From DATJFH01 sp035495815 (GTDB lineage: Bacteria > Acidobacteriota > Terriglobia > Bryobacterales > Bryobacteraceae), in contig DATJFH010000353.1 in NCBI GenBank assembly GCA_035495815.1, positions 1 to 55,060 on the forward strand: a DNA stretch of 55,060 nt, written 5' to 3'. Both the position numbers and the translations under genes were made by a program. Positions 16,312-25,784 of this stretch are shown here, one piece after another (the stretch's first letter is position 1; the number at the start of each line of letters is the position of its first letter). The notes beneath the pieces were generated by a model. It was not told the origin of the DNA, did no database searches, and saw only the letters and a program-made list of their open reading frames with translations.

Positions 16312-19300
16312 CTACCAGGCCAGCTTCATGGCGAATTGAATCAGCCGCGGATCCCGGGCGTTGCGGATCTTGCCGAACAATGGACTCTGCACGCTCATGT
16401 TCGGCACAACGAACTGGGCATGATTCCAGGCGTTGAAGAACTCGCCCCGCAGTTCCAGATGCGTGCGCTCGGTAAGGGCGGTGTTTTTTACCACGCCGAT
16501 GTCCCAGTTGTTGAGGCCCGGCGTCTGAATGATGTTGCGGCCGCTGGTTCCGAAGGTCCCCAGCGGCGTGATCGAAAAACAGTCCACGTTGAAGTAGCGC
16601 TCGACGGTACGCCCGGAACGGGGCAGGTTCCCGTTATCGGCGCAACCGGGTAAAATGTTGCCCCGCTGATATGGCGCTCCACCGGTGTTCGCGCGATCGC
16701 CCACCACGCGCACCGTTTCGTAGTTGCCGGTAAGCAGCGTCGTGATTCCGTTAACTCCCCAGCCGCCGATCAGCTTGTCCCATCCCGATCCGGCGGCGCC
16801 CAGAAAACGCTTTCCTTTGCCGAAGGGAAGCGAGTAGGTGTAACTGAGGACAAAATGATGCCGCACGTCGAAATCGGAGCTGCTTCTGTCGCCGTGGAGA
16901 TGACGCACGTCCTGATGCCAGCTGGCGGCGCCGGCTCCGCGCGAGGACGTATCGATCGAATGCGACCAGGTATATCCGGTCATGAAGCTCAAGCCGCCGC
17001 TGAAGCGCTTCTCGAGGCGCGTTTGCAAGCCGTTGTAACTGGACTGCTCGCCGTAATTGAACGAAAGGATGTCGCCCCAATCGGCGAACGGCCGGCGCGA
17101 AGCAAGGGGCGTGGGATTCGCCGGGTTGGGGGGCGGCGCGGCCTGGTTGATGTTCACACGATCCGCCAGATGGATTCCATGGCTGCCTATGTAACCGGCC
17201 TCGGCCACTATCGAGCCTCCGATCCGGTGTTGCAGGACAAGATTCCACTGCTGGAAGTACGGCGTGCGGTCTTTCGGGTTGATGGAGTACGGGGAGAGGG
17301 TTCCCAGTTGCACTTGCGAAACGGGCGGAAACGCGTCGCGGTCGATCAGCAGATTGGGCGTCGTGAGCGCTCCCGTCAAGCTGATGGAGAGCACCACCGG
17401 TGGATTGTTCAGCTTTCCGTTCAGTTCATTGGCCTGGGTTTTCGAGTAGAAGATGCCGTAGCCTCCGCGAATGGCAGTGCTGTCGCCGGCACGATACGCA
17501 AATCCGATTCGAGGCGCCCAATTATTGTAATCAGGCTCGTAAATACCCCGCCGGAAGCCGGGATCGTAGGTGATCTTCGAGGCTGGGAGTTGCAGCGAGG
17601 AATAGTTCGCCGGCGCCCGCGTGATCAGCTTCTGCAGGTTCGTGTCGAAATACCCTTCCTTGCCATTGATCTCATAAAAGGGCTGCTCGTATTCGTAGCG
17701 CAGGCCCAAATTCAAAGTGAGCCGCGAGCTGACCTTGAAATCGTCCTGAACAAAAAAATTATAGGAGTTCGACCAGGAATTGGTAATGCTGATTCCGGGC
17801 TGCGTGGTGGCGGCGGCCATCGTTCCAAGCAGGAAATCCGCGACCGAGCTGCCGGAGTAGCGTCCATCGAAGGTGAAAAACCCGGTCGGAGAGGCTCCTG
17901 CCTGAAGCTGAAACTCGGTCTGCCGCAGATCCATTCCAAACGACACGTTGTGGCGGCCGCGATTCCAGTTCACCTCGTCGCTGATCTGATAAATGTTATC
18001 GATGTTGCCGCCGGCGAACAGCGGAGCTCCGAGGGTGGCATACCCCGCCACCACGAAGGTCGGCAATCCGAATTCCAGCGGTCCCTGATTCAGATTCTTC
18101 AAGCCCAGCTCGGCCGCGATGCTGTTCGGTGTCCGCTCCCATCCGGTCAAGGCGATGCTGCGATTGTAGCCGGCGCGAAACACGTTCAGAAGCGTGGGAG
18201 AGAACAGATGTGTCTCCTGCACGCTGACGGTCTGCCCGCGAAACGGCAGAATAGTGCCGTAGAGCGGCGCGATGCCGGGCTGGAACAGGTCGGAATCGTA
18301 CCAGATGTAGCGGCCCGAAATCGTGTCACTGGCGCTCAGATTGGCATCCAGCCGTCCCGTCAGTTGATTGTCATCGTTCCTGCGGCTGCGAGTCAGCACC
18401 AGGTTCTGTCCGCCGATATTCGCGTTTGGCTGGGGAATGTATTTCAGGAACTTCGAGACCACGCCGGACAGCAATGGAGCTGGAATGCGATTGCCGGGGA
18501 ACGGCAGGCCGGTGGCCGGATCGAGAATCGCCGGCTGTCCGGAGGCCGGATCACGCTTCGTGCTGGGCAGGCCTGACAGGTCTCCGCTCAGTTGGGCCAC
18601 GGTGGGAACGATCGCCCCCAGCGTGGATGATTTCCGGGATCGAAGGCCTTCGTAGTTGAAAAAGTAGAACAGCTTGTTCTTACGCAGCGGCCCGCCCACC
18701 GTGCCCCCGAACTGATTCTGCCGGAAAGGCGCTTTTTTCTGGCCAAGCGCATTGTCGAAATAATTGGCGGAGTCGAAGACATCATTGCGAAGGAACTCGT
18801 ACAGGGTACCGTGGAATCCATTCGAACCGGATCGCGTGACCATGCTGACGATTCCCGAGCCCTGGCCGTAGCGGGCTTCGAACAGATTCTTCTGAACGCG
18901 AAACTCCTGGATGGCGGCCGGCGAGAGCAGGATCGAGGGCGGACCGAGCTGCGCGCTGCGCGTCTCGATCCCATCGATCAGATAGCTGTTGGCATCCGTG
19001 CGTCCGCCGGAAATGTGTACGCCCATATCCGATCGGCCGGTCCCGTTGTTGGCCGTACTGCTCCGGTTCTGATAGGCAGGCACGACCCCGCTGCCGAGCA
19101 CGGCAAGCTGCATGAACTTCTGCCCGTTGAGCGGCAGGTTCTCGATCAGCCGGCGGTCGATCACCTGCCCAACCGACGAAGTCTCGCCTTCCACCATCGC
19201 GGCTGAAGCCTGAATGGTCACCGACTGAACGTCCTGCGAAAGCGCGAAATGCGCATCCGCCCGGACGGTCTGGGCCACAAGCAAATGGATGGCGTCGATC

Positions 19301-19566
19301 TCGACGCGCTGGAATCCGCGCGCCGCCCCCTCCAGTTTGTACGTCCCTGGAGGCAGCGCTGTAAAACTGAAGCTGCCGCGCGCATCTGTCAGCGTCTTCC
19401 GCCGCAGTTGCGTCTCTACATTGGTGACAATAATCTCCGCCCCGGCGATGACCGCGCTGGTCGGATCGACGGCGTCGCCTATGATTGCGCCACCGATAAT
19501 CTGCGCCGGTAGCGGAAGGATGATGAAGTATAAGAACAGAGACAGCAAATACCTGGAGGAACCCAT
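16312..19566 (-). CDS. Oar-like TonB-dependent outer-membrane receptor
   Basis: 1084 residues. Signal peptide at about 1-21; carboxypeptidase-regulatory-like (CarboxypepD_reg) beta-sandwich at about 24-110 (GAIIGDAVDPTSAVIAGAEI, DARGSFSFTALPPGTYKLE); plug domain at about 120-270 (LPLNGQKFMQLAVL, SNGFHGTLYEFLRND); then a long 22-strand-type barrel ending in a hydrophobic strand with C-terminal Trp. These receptors are greatly expanded in Acidobacteria and import oligosaccharides or other large nutrients in a TonB-driven way. No SusD partner is adjacent. Divergent from the tannase gene, which suggests an aromatic or plant-polymer substrate (inference). Confidence 0.88.
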   Translation of the reverse strand: MGSSRYLLSLFLYFIILPLPAQIIGGAIIGDAVDPTSAVIAGAEIIVTNVETQLRRKTLTDARGSFSFTALPPGTYKLEGAARGFQRVEIDAIHLLVAQTVRADAHFALSQDVQSVTIQASAAMVEGETSSVGQVIDRRLIENLPLNGQKFMQLAVLGSGVVPAYQNRSSTANNGTGRSDMGVHISGGRTDANSYLIDGIETRSAQLGPPSILLSPAAIQEFRVQKNLFEARYGQGSGIVSMVTRSGSNGFHGTLYEFLRNDVFDSANYFDNALGQKKAPFRQNQFGGTVGGPLRKNKLFYFFNYEGLRSRKSSTLGAIVPTVAQLSGDLSGLPSTKRDPASGQPAILDPATGLPFPGNRIPAPLLSGVVSKFLKYIPQPNANIGGQNLVLTRSRRNDDNQLTGRLDANLSASDTISGRYIWYDSDLFQPGIAPLYGTILPFRGQTVSVQETHLFSPTLLNVFRAGYNRSIALTGWERTPNSIAAELGLKNLNQGPLEFGLPTFVVAGYATLGAPLFAGGNIDNIYQISDEVNWNRGRHNVSFGMDLRQTEFQLQAGASPTGFFTFDGRYSGSSVADFLLGTMAAATTQPGISITNSWSNSYNFFVQDDFKVSSRLTLNLGLRYEYEQPFYEINGKEGYFDTNLQKLITRAPANYSSLQLPASKITYDPGFRRGIYEPDYNNWAPRIGFAYRAGDSTAIRGGYGIFYSKTQANELNGKLNNPPVVLSISLTGALTTPNLLIDRDAFPPVSQVQLGTLSPYSINPKDRTPYFQQWNLVLQHRIGGSIVAEAGYIGSHGIHLADRVNINQAAPPPNPANPTPLASRRPFADWGDILSFNYGEQSSYNGLQTRLEKRFSGGLSFMTGYTWSHSIDTSSRGAGAASWHQDVRHLHGDRSSSDFDVRHHFVLSYTYSLPFGKGKRFLGAAGSGWDKLIGGWGVNGITTLLTGNYETVRVVGDRANTGGAPYQRGNILPGCADNGNLPRSGRTVERYFNVDCFSITPLGTFGTSGRNIIQTPGLNNWDIGVVKNTALTERTHLELRGEFFNAWNHAQFVVPNMSVQSPLFGKIRNARDPRLIQFAMKLAW

Positions 19567-19685
19567 GAGATAGACTTTTCCCTTTCGAAGTATATATCAC
19601 GTCCGGGCGGATTGACGCTGGAATGCGCTGGCCTCGACGTGAATCTTTGGCATACTGTAGAGGATTTGATCATAAGGAGGGATTC

Positions 19686-21293
19686 ATGCGGAGCGTTCTC
19701 TTTTGCGCCGTTCCGGCGCTGGTTCTGGGGCTGCTGCTGCCCCCGGTCTCCGCTCAACAGTCGTGCGACAGCCTGACCGGTCTGAAACTGAATCATGCCA
19801 CAGTTACTTCGGCTGTCCTGGCGCCGGAAGGGCCTGTCGCGGTTCCTGGTCCCGCGCAGGCGAATCCTCCAACCGCTCCGGCGCGCTGCGTGGTCAAAGG
19901 AACGGCCCGACCCACGGCTGATTCCGAAATCAAGTTCGAGGTCTGGATGCCGGCCTCCGGATGGAACGGAAAATACAGGCAGGGTGGAAATGGCGGATGG
20001 GCCGGGTCGATTCCGACGCAGTCCCTGATCGAGCCGGTGAGGCGCGGTTACGCGACGGCGGTGACCGACGACGGCCACGAGGGTAGTGACGCCGCCTGGT
20101 CGATCGGACATCCGGAGAAGCTGGTGGACTTCGGACATCGGGCCGTGCATCAGACCAGCGTGCAGGCCAAGGAGATCCTTCGCGGGTTCTACGGCAAGGA
20201 TGCCTCGCGCAGCTATTTCTTCGGCTGCTCGGATGGCGGCCGCGAGGCGCTGATGGAAGCGCAGCGCTACGCCGACGACTTCGACGGTATCATCGCCGGC
20301 GCGCCGGCGAACGACTGGTCGCATCACTTCACGGGATTCGTCTGGAACGAGCAGGCGCTGTTGAAAAACGCCGATAGCGCCATTCCGCCGGCGAAGCTGC
20401 CTCTGATTCAGAATGCGGCCCTGGCCGCATGCGATGCTTTGGACGGCGTGAAGGACGGGCTCGTGGAAGATCCGCGCGCCTGCCGCTTCGACCCCTCGAT
20501 TCTGGCGTGCAAAGATTCGGGGCAAACCGAGTGCCTGACGCCGGGGCAGTTGGAAGCGCTGCGGAAGATCTACGCCGGCCCGACGAACCCGCGCACCGGG
20601 GCTCGCATTTATCCGGGCTATCCGCCGGGAACCGAAGCGGGGCCGGGCGGGTGGGCCGCCTGGATCACGCCGGCCGCGCCGGAGAAAGCCATTCAGTTCC
20701 GGTTCGGCAACACCTATTATGGACAGGCCGTGTTCGAGGATCCCAAGTGGGATTTCCGGACGCTGAACTTCGACAGCGACGTGGCCTTCGGAGATCAGAA
20801 AGCGGGCGTGCACCTGAATTCGAACAATCCGGATCTACGATCGTTTCGGGCGCGCGGCGGCAAGTTGATCCAGTATCACGGTTGGGGTGACGCCGCGATT
20901 GCGCCGCTGGGGTCTATCGAATATTACGAGAAGGTACGGTCGTTTCTGGGGAGATTTCCCGATGCCAGAAGCGACGCTTCCAAGCCGGTGCAGGATTTCT
21001 ACCGGCTCTTCATGGTCCCGGGCATGGGGCACTGCGGCGGCGGGGTGGGCCCGAACAGCTTCGGCAACCGGCCGGGCGCGGACATGGATCCGGAGCACGA
21101 TGTATTTTCCGCGCTGGAGCAGTGGGTTGAGCAGGGAAAGGCGCCGGAAAAACTGATCGGTACGGGAACCGTGGTTGGGCAGCCGGGGAAAAAATTGACC
21201 CGGCCGCTGTGTCCGTATCCGCAGGTGGCGAAATACAAGGGGACCGGCGATCCGGATACCGCCGCGAGCTTTGCTTGCGTGGCCGCTGAATAA
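19686..21293 (+). CDS. Secreted tannase / feruloyl esterase family hydrolase
   Basis: 535 residues. ATG 19686 is chosen because AAGGAGG lies at 19674-19680 and a signal peptide (1-23, ending VSA) starts there. The tannase-family CS-D-HC arrangement is visible: Cys181-Ser182 in GCSDGGRE (nucleophile with flanking disulfide Cys) and GMGHCGGG near the C-terminus (catalytic His with its Cys). The conserved block GGNGGWAG near residue 100 and GYATAVTDDGHEG also fit. It would release gallate, ferulate or similar aromatic acids from plant esters outside the cell. Divergently placed against the TonB receptor at 16312-19566, with which it may share regulation. Confidence 0.9.
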   Translation: MRSVLFCAVPALVLGLLLPPVSAQQSCDSLTGLKLNHATVTSAVLAPEGPVAVPGPAQANPPTAPARCVVKGTARPTADSEIKFEVWMPASGWNGKYRQGGNGGWAGSIPTQSLIEPVRRGYATAVTDDGHEGSDAAWSIGHPEKLVDFGHRAVHQTSVQAKEILRGFYGKDASRSYFFGCSDGGREALMEAQRYADDFDGIIAGAPANDWSHHFTGFVWNEQALLKNADSAIPPAKLPLIQNAALAACDALDGVKDGLVEDPRACRFDPSILACKDSGQTECLTPGQLEALRKIYAGPTNPRTGARIYPGYPPGTEAGPGGWAAWITPAAPEKAIQFRFGNTYYGQAVFEDPKWDFRTLNFDSDVAFGDQKAGVHLNSNNPDLRSFRARGGKLIQYHGWGDAAIAPLGSIEYYEKVRSFLGRFPDARSDASKPVQDFYRLFMVPGMGHCGGGVGPNSFGNRPGADMDPEHDVFSALEQWVEQGKAPEKLIGTGTVVGQPGKKLTRPLCPYPQVAKYKGTGDPDTAASFACVAAE

Positions 21294-21310
21294 GGGCGAT
21301 AACGTATCCT

Positions 21311-21344
21311 GGCCGCGGGCCCCTTGGCGTGCCGTGTCGCGGCC
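21311..21344. other. Hairpin between convergent tannase and regulator genes
   Basis: GGCCGCG (21311-21317) pairs perfectly with CGCGGCC (21338-21344) across a 20-base loop, in the short gap between two convergent genes. No T tract on either side. It could serve as a bidirectional transcription barrier. Confidence 0.3.
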
Positions 21345-21380
21345 CGTCCCGGCGCCGGAGAGGGAGCCGAGCCCTGCTCG

Positions 21381-22745
21381 TCAAGCGTCCGCCTTCAAAG
21401 CCTGCAAATCCACCCCCAACTGCTGGCACTTCTTGTACAAATGACTCCGCTCGAGCCCCAGCGCCTTGGCTGCCTCCGTCATGTGATACTTGTGCCGTTT
21501 CAACTCGGCGACGAGCAACTCCCGCTCGAACGACTCCACCCGCTCCGCCAGCGTCCCGCCGCTGCCCGGCGGCCCCGCCGGAGCCTGCGACGCAGGCAGC
21601 GCCATCTCCACCGCCCGCCGGTCCACTCCGCTCTGGTCCGACAGCAGCATCAGCCGCTCCACCACGTTGCGCAGCTCCCGCACATTCCCCGGCCATGCGT
21701 ACCGCTGCAGCTCCGCGATGGCGTCCGCCTGAAACGGAATGGGCTTCCACCCGTTCTGATCCGCCACCTGCCGCGCGAAGTGATCCACCAGCGCCGGAAT
21801 GTCTTCCAGGCGCTCCCGCAGCGGGGGCAGCAGCACCGGAAATACGTAGACGCGGTGGAACAGATCCTGCCGGAAGCTGCCGGACTTGACCAGCGCCTCC
21901 AGATTGCGATGGGTCGCCACCACCACCCGCACATCCACCTGCACCGCGCGGTCACCGCCCACCCGTTCCACTTCGCCTTCCTCCAGCACGCGGAGCAGCT
22001 TCGCCTGCATCGCCAACGGCATGTCGCCGATCTCGTCCAGAAACAGCGTCCCGTGGTGCGCTTGCTCGAACTTCCCCGCGTGCCGCACCGCGGCCCCGGT
22101 GAACGACCCCTTCTCGTGCCCGAACAGCTCGGACTCGATCAGCTCCGCCGGCACCGCCGCGCAGTTCAGCGTCACGAACGGTCCGTTCCGCCTCGGGCTC
22201 TTCTCGTGTATCGCCCGGGCGATCAGCTCCTTGCCCGCGCCCGTTTCGCCCAGGATGCACACTCTCGATTCGCTGGCCGCCACCCGCTCCACCTGCGCCA
22301 TCACCCTCCGCATCGTCTCCCCGGCCCGCACGATCTCGTGCTTGCCCACCCGCCGCCGCAGCTGCCGGTTCTCTTCCTCCAGCCGCGAAATCTTGAGGAC
22401 GTTGTCCACCGTCAGCAGCAGCTTATCGGTCGAGAGCGGCTTCTCCAGAAAGTCCACCGCCCCCAGCCTCGTGGCCCGCACCGCCATCTCCACGCTGGCC
22501 TGGCCCGAGATCATCACGGTCGGGATGGAAAGCCCGAGCGCCTTCATATCCTCGAGAAATGAGATGCCGTCCTTCCCCGGCATCACCACGTCGGAGAAAA
22601 TCAAATCGAAGCGCTGCGACTTTACCAGCTCGATCGCCCGCGCCGCGCTGTCGCAAACCGTGGCTTCGTGACCCGCCATGCGAAAAGCCCTTGCCAGCGA
22701 AGCCAATGTGTTCGCGTCATCGTCAATGATGAGAAGATGTGCCAT
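21381..22745 (-). CDS. Sigma-54-dependent response regulator (NtrX/NtrC type)
   Basis: 454 residues from ATG 22745, where the receiver domain begins (MAHLLIIDDD). Receiver: Asp8-10, phospho-acceptor Asp52 in FSDVVMPGKDG, Lys102 in EKP. AAA+ domain: Walker A GETGAGKE at about 166-173, sigma-54 contact loop GSFTGA at 213-218 (usual form GAFTGA), Walker B TLFLDEIGD, then ELQRYAWPGNVREL. Fis-type helix-turn-helix at the C-terminus (MTEAAKALGLERSHLYKKCQQLG). It should activate sigma-54 promoters when phosphorylated by the overlapping kinase gene upstream. Targets are unknown; I found no certain -24/-12 promoter in the window. Confidence 0.94.
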   Translation of the reverse strand: MAHLLIIDDDANTLASLARAFRMAGHEATVCDSAARAIELVKSQRFDLIFSDVVMPGKDGISFLEDMKALGLSIPTVMISGQASVEMAVRATRLGAVDFLEKPLSTDKLLLTVDNVLKISRLEEENRQLRRRVGKHEIVRAGETMRRVMAQVERVAASESRVCILGETGAGKELIARAIHEKSPRRNGPFVTLNCAAVPAELIESELFGHEKGSFTGAAVRHAGKFEQAHHGTLFLDEIGDMPLAMQAKLLRVLEEGEVERVGGDRAVQVDVRVVVATHRNLEALVKSGSFRQDLFHRVYVFPVLLPPLRERLEDIPALVDHFARQVADQNGWKPIPFQADAIAELQRYAWPGNVRELRNVVERLMLLSDQSGVDRRAVEMALPASQAPAGPPGSGGTLAERVESFERELLVAELKRHKYHMTEAAKALGLERSHLYKKCQQLGVDLQALKADA

Positions 22746-24471
22746 TTTGTAGTTCGATTCGGAAAGTCGCTCCGCGCCCCGGCTCGCTCTCGACCGAGAT
22801 CCTGCCGCCATGATCGCTGACCACCGACTGCACGATCGCCAGCCCCAACCCAGTCCCGTGGTGCTTCGTCGTGTAGTATGGCGTGAACAGCCGCTGGCAT
22901 TCTTCCTTCGTAAGGCCCGAGCCGGTGTCGGAGACCTCGAGCAAAACCACGCTCTTTTCACGCCGCGTGCGCACGGTGAGCCTTCCTCCCGACGGCATGG
23001 CGTCGAGCGCGTTCAGCACCAGGTTTTGCAGCGCCCGGTGCAATTGCGCCGCATCGGCGTCGATCTCGGGCAGCGCTCGATCCAGCTCCAGCCGGGCCTC
23101 CACACCCTGGCCCGCAAGCTGTCCGTCCACCAGCTTCATCACTCCCCGCACGATCTCGTTCAGGTTCGCAGGCTGCAGGTCCGGCGGCGGCATCTTGGAA
23201 AAATCGCTGAAGCGGTTGATGATCGTCTTCAGGTTCGCCAGCTCCGCCAGCAGCGTCTCCGATCCTTCGCGAAAGACTTCGTCGAACTGCTCCGGGTACT
23301 GCTCCCTTGCGCGCCGCATATTCTCCACCGTGATCTGCAGCGGAAACAGCGGGTTCTTCAATTCGTGCGCCAGCCGGCGCGCCAGCTCGCGCCAGGCCGC
23401 CACCCGCTCGGACTGCACCAGCCGCTCCCGCTGCTCGGTCAACTGCCGCGTCATGGCGTTGAACGCCGACGCCAGCTCGCCGATCTCGTCTCGCGAACGG
23501 ATATCCACGCGCGCATTCCAATTCCCGCCGGCGACCTCGCCCGCCGCCGCCGCCAGCTCGTGCACCGGTCGCGTGATCCGCGCCGTCGCCCACCACGCCA
23601 GCAGGAGCCCCACCAGCACCCCGGCCGCGCCCACCGCCAGCCCCAGATTCCGGATGAACACTTCGAGGCTGAGCAGCGCCGCCCGCGAGCTGCCGATCAG
23701 CAGCACCGCCAGCAGCTCTCTTCCCGCCCCCACCAGCGGGAACGCGTGGAAGCTCTCCACCCCGATCGAAGCGGCCGCCTCTTTCTGATCGCGCTGCACC
23801 TTCTCGATCAGCGCCGCGAACCGCTGCGCGTCGTGCGCCGGACCCGACGGCGTGGTCAGCGACTGCGCCGAAAAGCCCGGCTGCAGGTTGCGGTAGAGCA
23901 GCACCCGCATGCCCTCCGGCAATTCCAGCGACGCCAGGAATTCCTTGTCCAGCTTCAGTCCGCCCGCCACCAGAATGCTCTTTTCCCCCGCCGTGACCGC
24001 CCGCACCGCCACCAGCGCCAGCGCGATCTCCTCCGGCAGTTCCTCGCGCTTCAGCATTGCCAGTTGGATCCCCGACGCCCCCGCGCGCGCCACCCACTCG
24101 TCCTTGTAACCGAACCGCGCCGGCCACTGCGCCGAGGAGATGATGCCTCCATCCGGCGTCGTCAGAACCACCATGTCCAGCCCCTGCGCCGCCGACAAAG
24201 CGCGCGCCTCGTCGAGATAGGCCGCATAGTCGGACTCGACCGCCATGCGCTGCAGCACCTCCGACGCGGCCATGCGCTCCGTACGTCGAACCACCTCCTG
24301 CTGCCGCCGCTCGAACTCGCGCCGGAACTGCGCAACCAGCGCCGAGGAGCGCTGGCCGTCCAGCCGCTCGAACTCCGCGCGCGTCGTTTCTTCCACGATG
24401 AGGCTGTCGATGCCCACCGCCACCACCACCGTCGCGGCGAAGGCGACCAGCAGCTTGCTGCGAAACGTCAT
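22723..24471 (-). CDS. NtrY-like membrane sensor histidine kinase
   Basis: 582 residues from ATG 24471, which overlaps the stop of the solute-binding gene (ATGA). TM1 is at about 7-25; a periplasmic domain of about 245 residues follows, with sCache-like features (TPDGGIISSA); TM2 at about 274-296; HAMP at about 295-348; HisKA with phospho-acceptor His369 in RLAHELKNPLFPLQ; HATPase with NLVLNALDAM, SDTGSGL and GTGLGLAIV. NtrY-type kinases pair with NtrX-type sigma-54 regulators, here the gene overlapping by 23 bases. The large periplasmic domain plus coupling to a periplasmic solute-binding protein suggests that the bound ligand could be its signal (inference). Confidence 0.93.
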   Translation of the reverse strand: MTFRSKLLVAFAATVVVAVGIDSLIVEETTRAEFERLDGQRSSALVAQFRREFERRQQEVVRRTERMAASEVLQRMAVESDYAAYLDEARALSAAQGLDMVVLTTPDGGIISSAQWPARFGYKDEWVARAGASGIQLAMLKREELPEEIALALVAVRAVTAGEKSILVAGGLKLDKEFLASLELPEGMRVLLYRNLQPGFSAQSLTTPSGPAHDAQRFAALIEKVQRDQKEAAASIGVESFHAFPLVGAGRELLAVLLIGSSRAALLSLEVFIRNLGLAVGAAGVLVGLLLAWWATARITRPVHELAAAAGEVAGGNWNARVDIRSRDEIGELASAFNAMTRQLTEQRERLVQSERVAAWRELARRLAHELKNPLFPLQITVENMRRAREQYPEQFDEVFREGSETLLAELANLKTIINRFSDFSKMPPPDLQPANLNEIVRGVMKLVDGQLAGQGVEARLELDRALPEIDADAAQLHRALQNLVLNALDAMPSGGRLTVRTRREKSVVLLEVSDTGSGLTKEECQRLFTPYYTTKHHGTGLGLAIVQSVVSDHGGRISVESEPGRGATFRIELQNGTSSHH

Positions 24472-25784
24472 GGCCTCTCCGGCGCCAGCCAGACGCTTTC
24501 CAGCTTCCACACGCCGCGGCGCGAGGGCGCCCAGTTCCGCACTCGCGACCCCAGCCCGTAAATCTCCGGCAGGTGAAACAGCGGAACCACGCGGGCGCCT
24601 TGCAGCAGCGCACGCTCAACCCCATATGGCGTGTCGGCCGGCGCCTGCGCCATCGCCTCCAGCCCCAGCGCGGAGGCCAGCGCGGCCAGCGCCAGCCCCG
24701 CGTCCAGCGAGCGGATCCGCGCCCGCACCAGCCGCACCGCTGCCGGCTGCAAGCCCGCCGAGGGACGCAGCGTGATCCCCGCCTCGCGGGCGTTCACGGC
24801 GACCCGCTCCGCAATCGCGCGGGTCACGCTATCGAGCGCGTCGTAACCGGCCAGGATCGGCGCCGGATTGCGCGCCAGCGAGCGCGCCCGCTCCAGATCG
24901 CGCGCGTCGGGAAACAGGAACGCGTAGCCGCTCAGCCATTGCGGCAGCAGCGCGGCCGTCGCCTGGCCCTGCTTCTGCAGCAGCACGGAGTGAATCGCGG
25001 CCCGGTCGATCGACAACGCGATCGCCTCCCGCGTGCGATCGTCGACGGAGCCGTCGAACACCAGCGCCAGCAGATCGATCGGGGCTGATATCCACGTCTT
25101 CCGTCCGCCCTGAGCCGCCCGGCGCAGATCGCCGATGCCCAGCTCGACCAGGTCCGCCTTGTTGAGATCGAAATCGAGGGACTGTTCGCGCGCCCCGCGC
25201 CCCATCTCGATCTCCACCCCGTCCAGGTAGGGCCGCCCGCCCCAATACTCATCGTTGGCCGCCAGCGCCACGCGTCTGCCCGGCTCCCACGCCGACACCC
25301 GGAAAGGACCCGTGCCGACGGGCGCTCCTTCCGCATTGCGCTTCAAAATGGAATAGCCGCCGCCCGCCAGCATCGCGGCCATCTTCGGCGCCGGCTGTTC
25401 GGATCGGATCACCAGCGTGTCGCCCTGCGCCGTAGCCCCCAGCCGCTCGAGCGATGCAGCCGCCGCGGAAGCGGAAAGCGGAGAACCGTCGTGAAACCGG
25501 ACTCCGGGCCGAAGCTGGAACTCCCACCGCCTGGAATCGGCGTCGTGGCGCCACGAAGCGGCCAGCGACGCCTGCGGCTGCCCCGCGTCGTTCAACGTCA
25601 CCAGCCGGTCGAACAGCAGCGCAGCCAGGTTCTCGTGCGCCGCCAGCTCCGCCGGATCGAGAGCCGTCACCCGGGCTTTCATCTGAACCCGCAGCGTCCC
25701 CCCGTATTGCGGACGCGTTACCGCAGGCGACGGGGCCGAAAGAACGCTAACGATCGCAATCAATCGACAGACTGTAAGCCGCAT
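24468..25784 (-). CDS. Orphan family-5 extracellular solute-binding protein (DppA/OppA type)
   Basis: 438 residues from ATG 25784 with a signal peptide at about 1-22. SBP_bac_5 signatures: YGGTLRVQ at the start of the mature protein, ALDPAELAAHENLAALLFDRLVTLND, WEFQLRPGVRFHDGSPLSA, and VGTGPFRVSAWEPGRRVALAANDEYW. It is shorter than typical DppA/OppA (about 520), having lost part of domain II. No ABC permease or ATPase accompanies it. Instead it overlaps a kinase gene downstream and a secreted-orphan gene upstream (38 bases), an arrangement that points to sensing rather than transport. Confidence 0.8.
   Translation of the reverse strand: MRLTVCRLIAIVSVLSAPSPAVTRPQYGGTLRVQMKARVTALDPAELAAHENLAALLFDRLVTLNDAGQPQASLAASWRHDADSRRWEFQLRPGVRFHDGSPLSASAAAASLERLGATAQGDTLVIRSEQPAPKMAAMLAGGGYSILKRNAEGAPVGTGPFRVSAWEPGRRVALAANDEYWGGRPYLDGVEIEMGRGAREQSLDFDLNKADLVELGIGDLRRAAQGGRKTWISAPIDLLALVFDGSVDDRTREAIALSIDRAAIHSVLLQKQGQATAALLPQWLSGYAFLFPDARDLERARSLARNPAPILAGYDALDSVTRAIAERVAVNAREAGITLRPSAGLQPAAVRLVRARIRSLDAGLALAALASALGLEAMAQAPADTPYGVERALLQGARVVPLFHLPEIYGLGSRVRNWAPSRRGVWKLESVWLAPERP

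Noticed and set aside
16855..18576. 573-codon plus-strand open frame
   Set aside because: Antisense to the TonB-dependent receptor; no domain signature.
22810..24625. Long frames on both strands over the kinase gene
   Set aside because: Low-complexity Arg/Gly/Ala sequence with no domain; shadows of the kinase.
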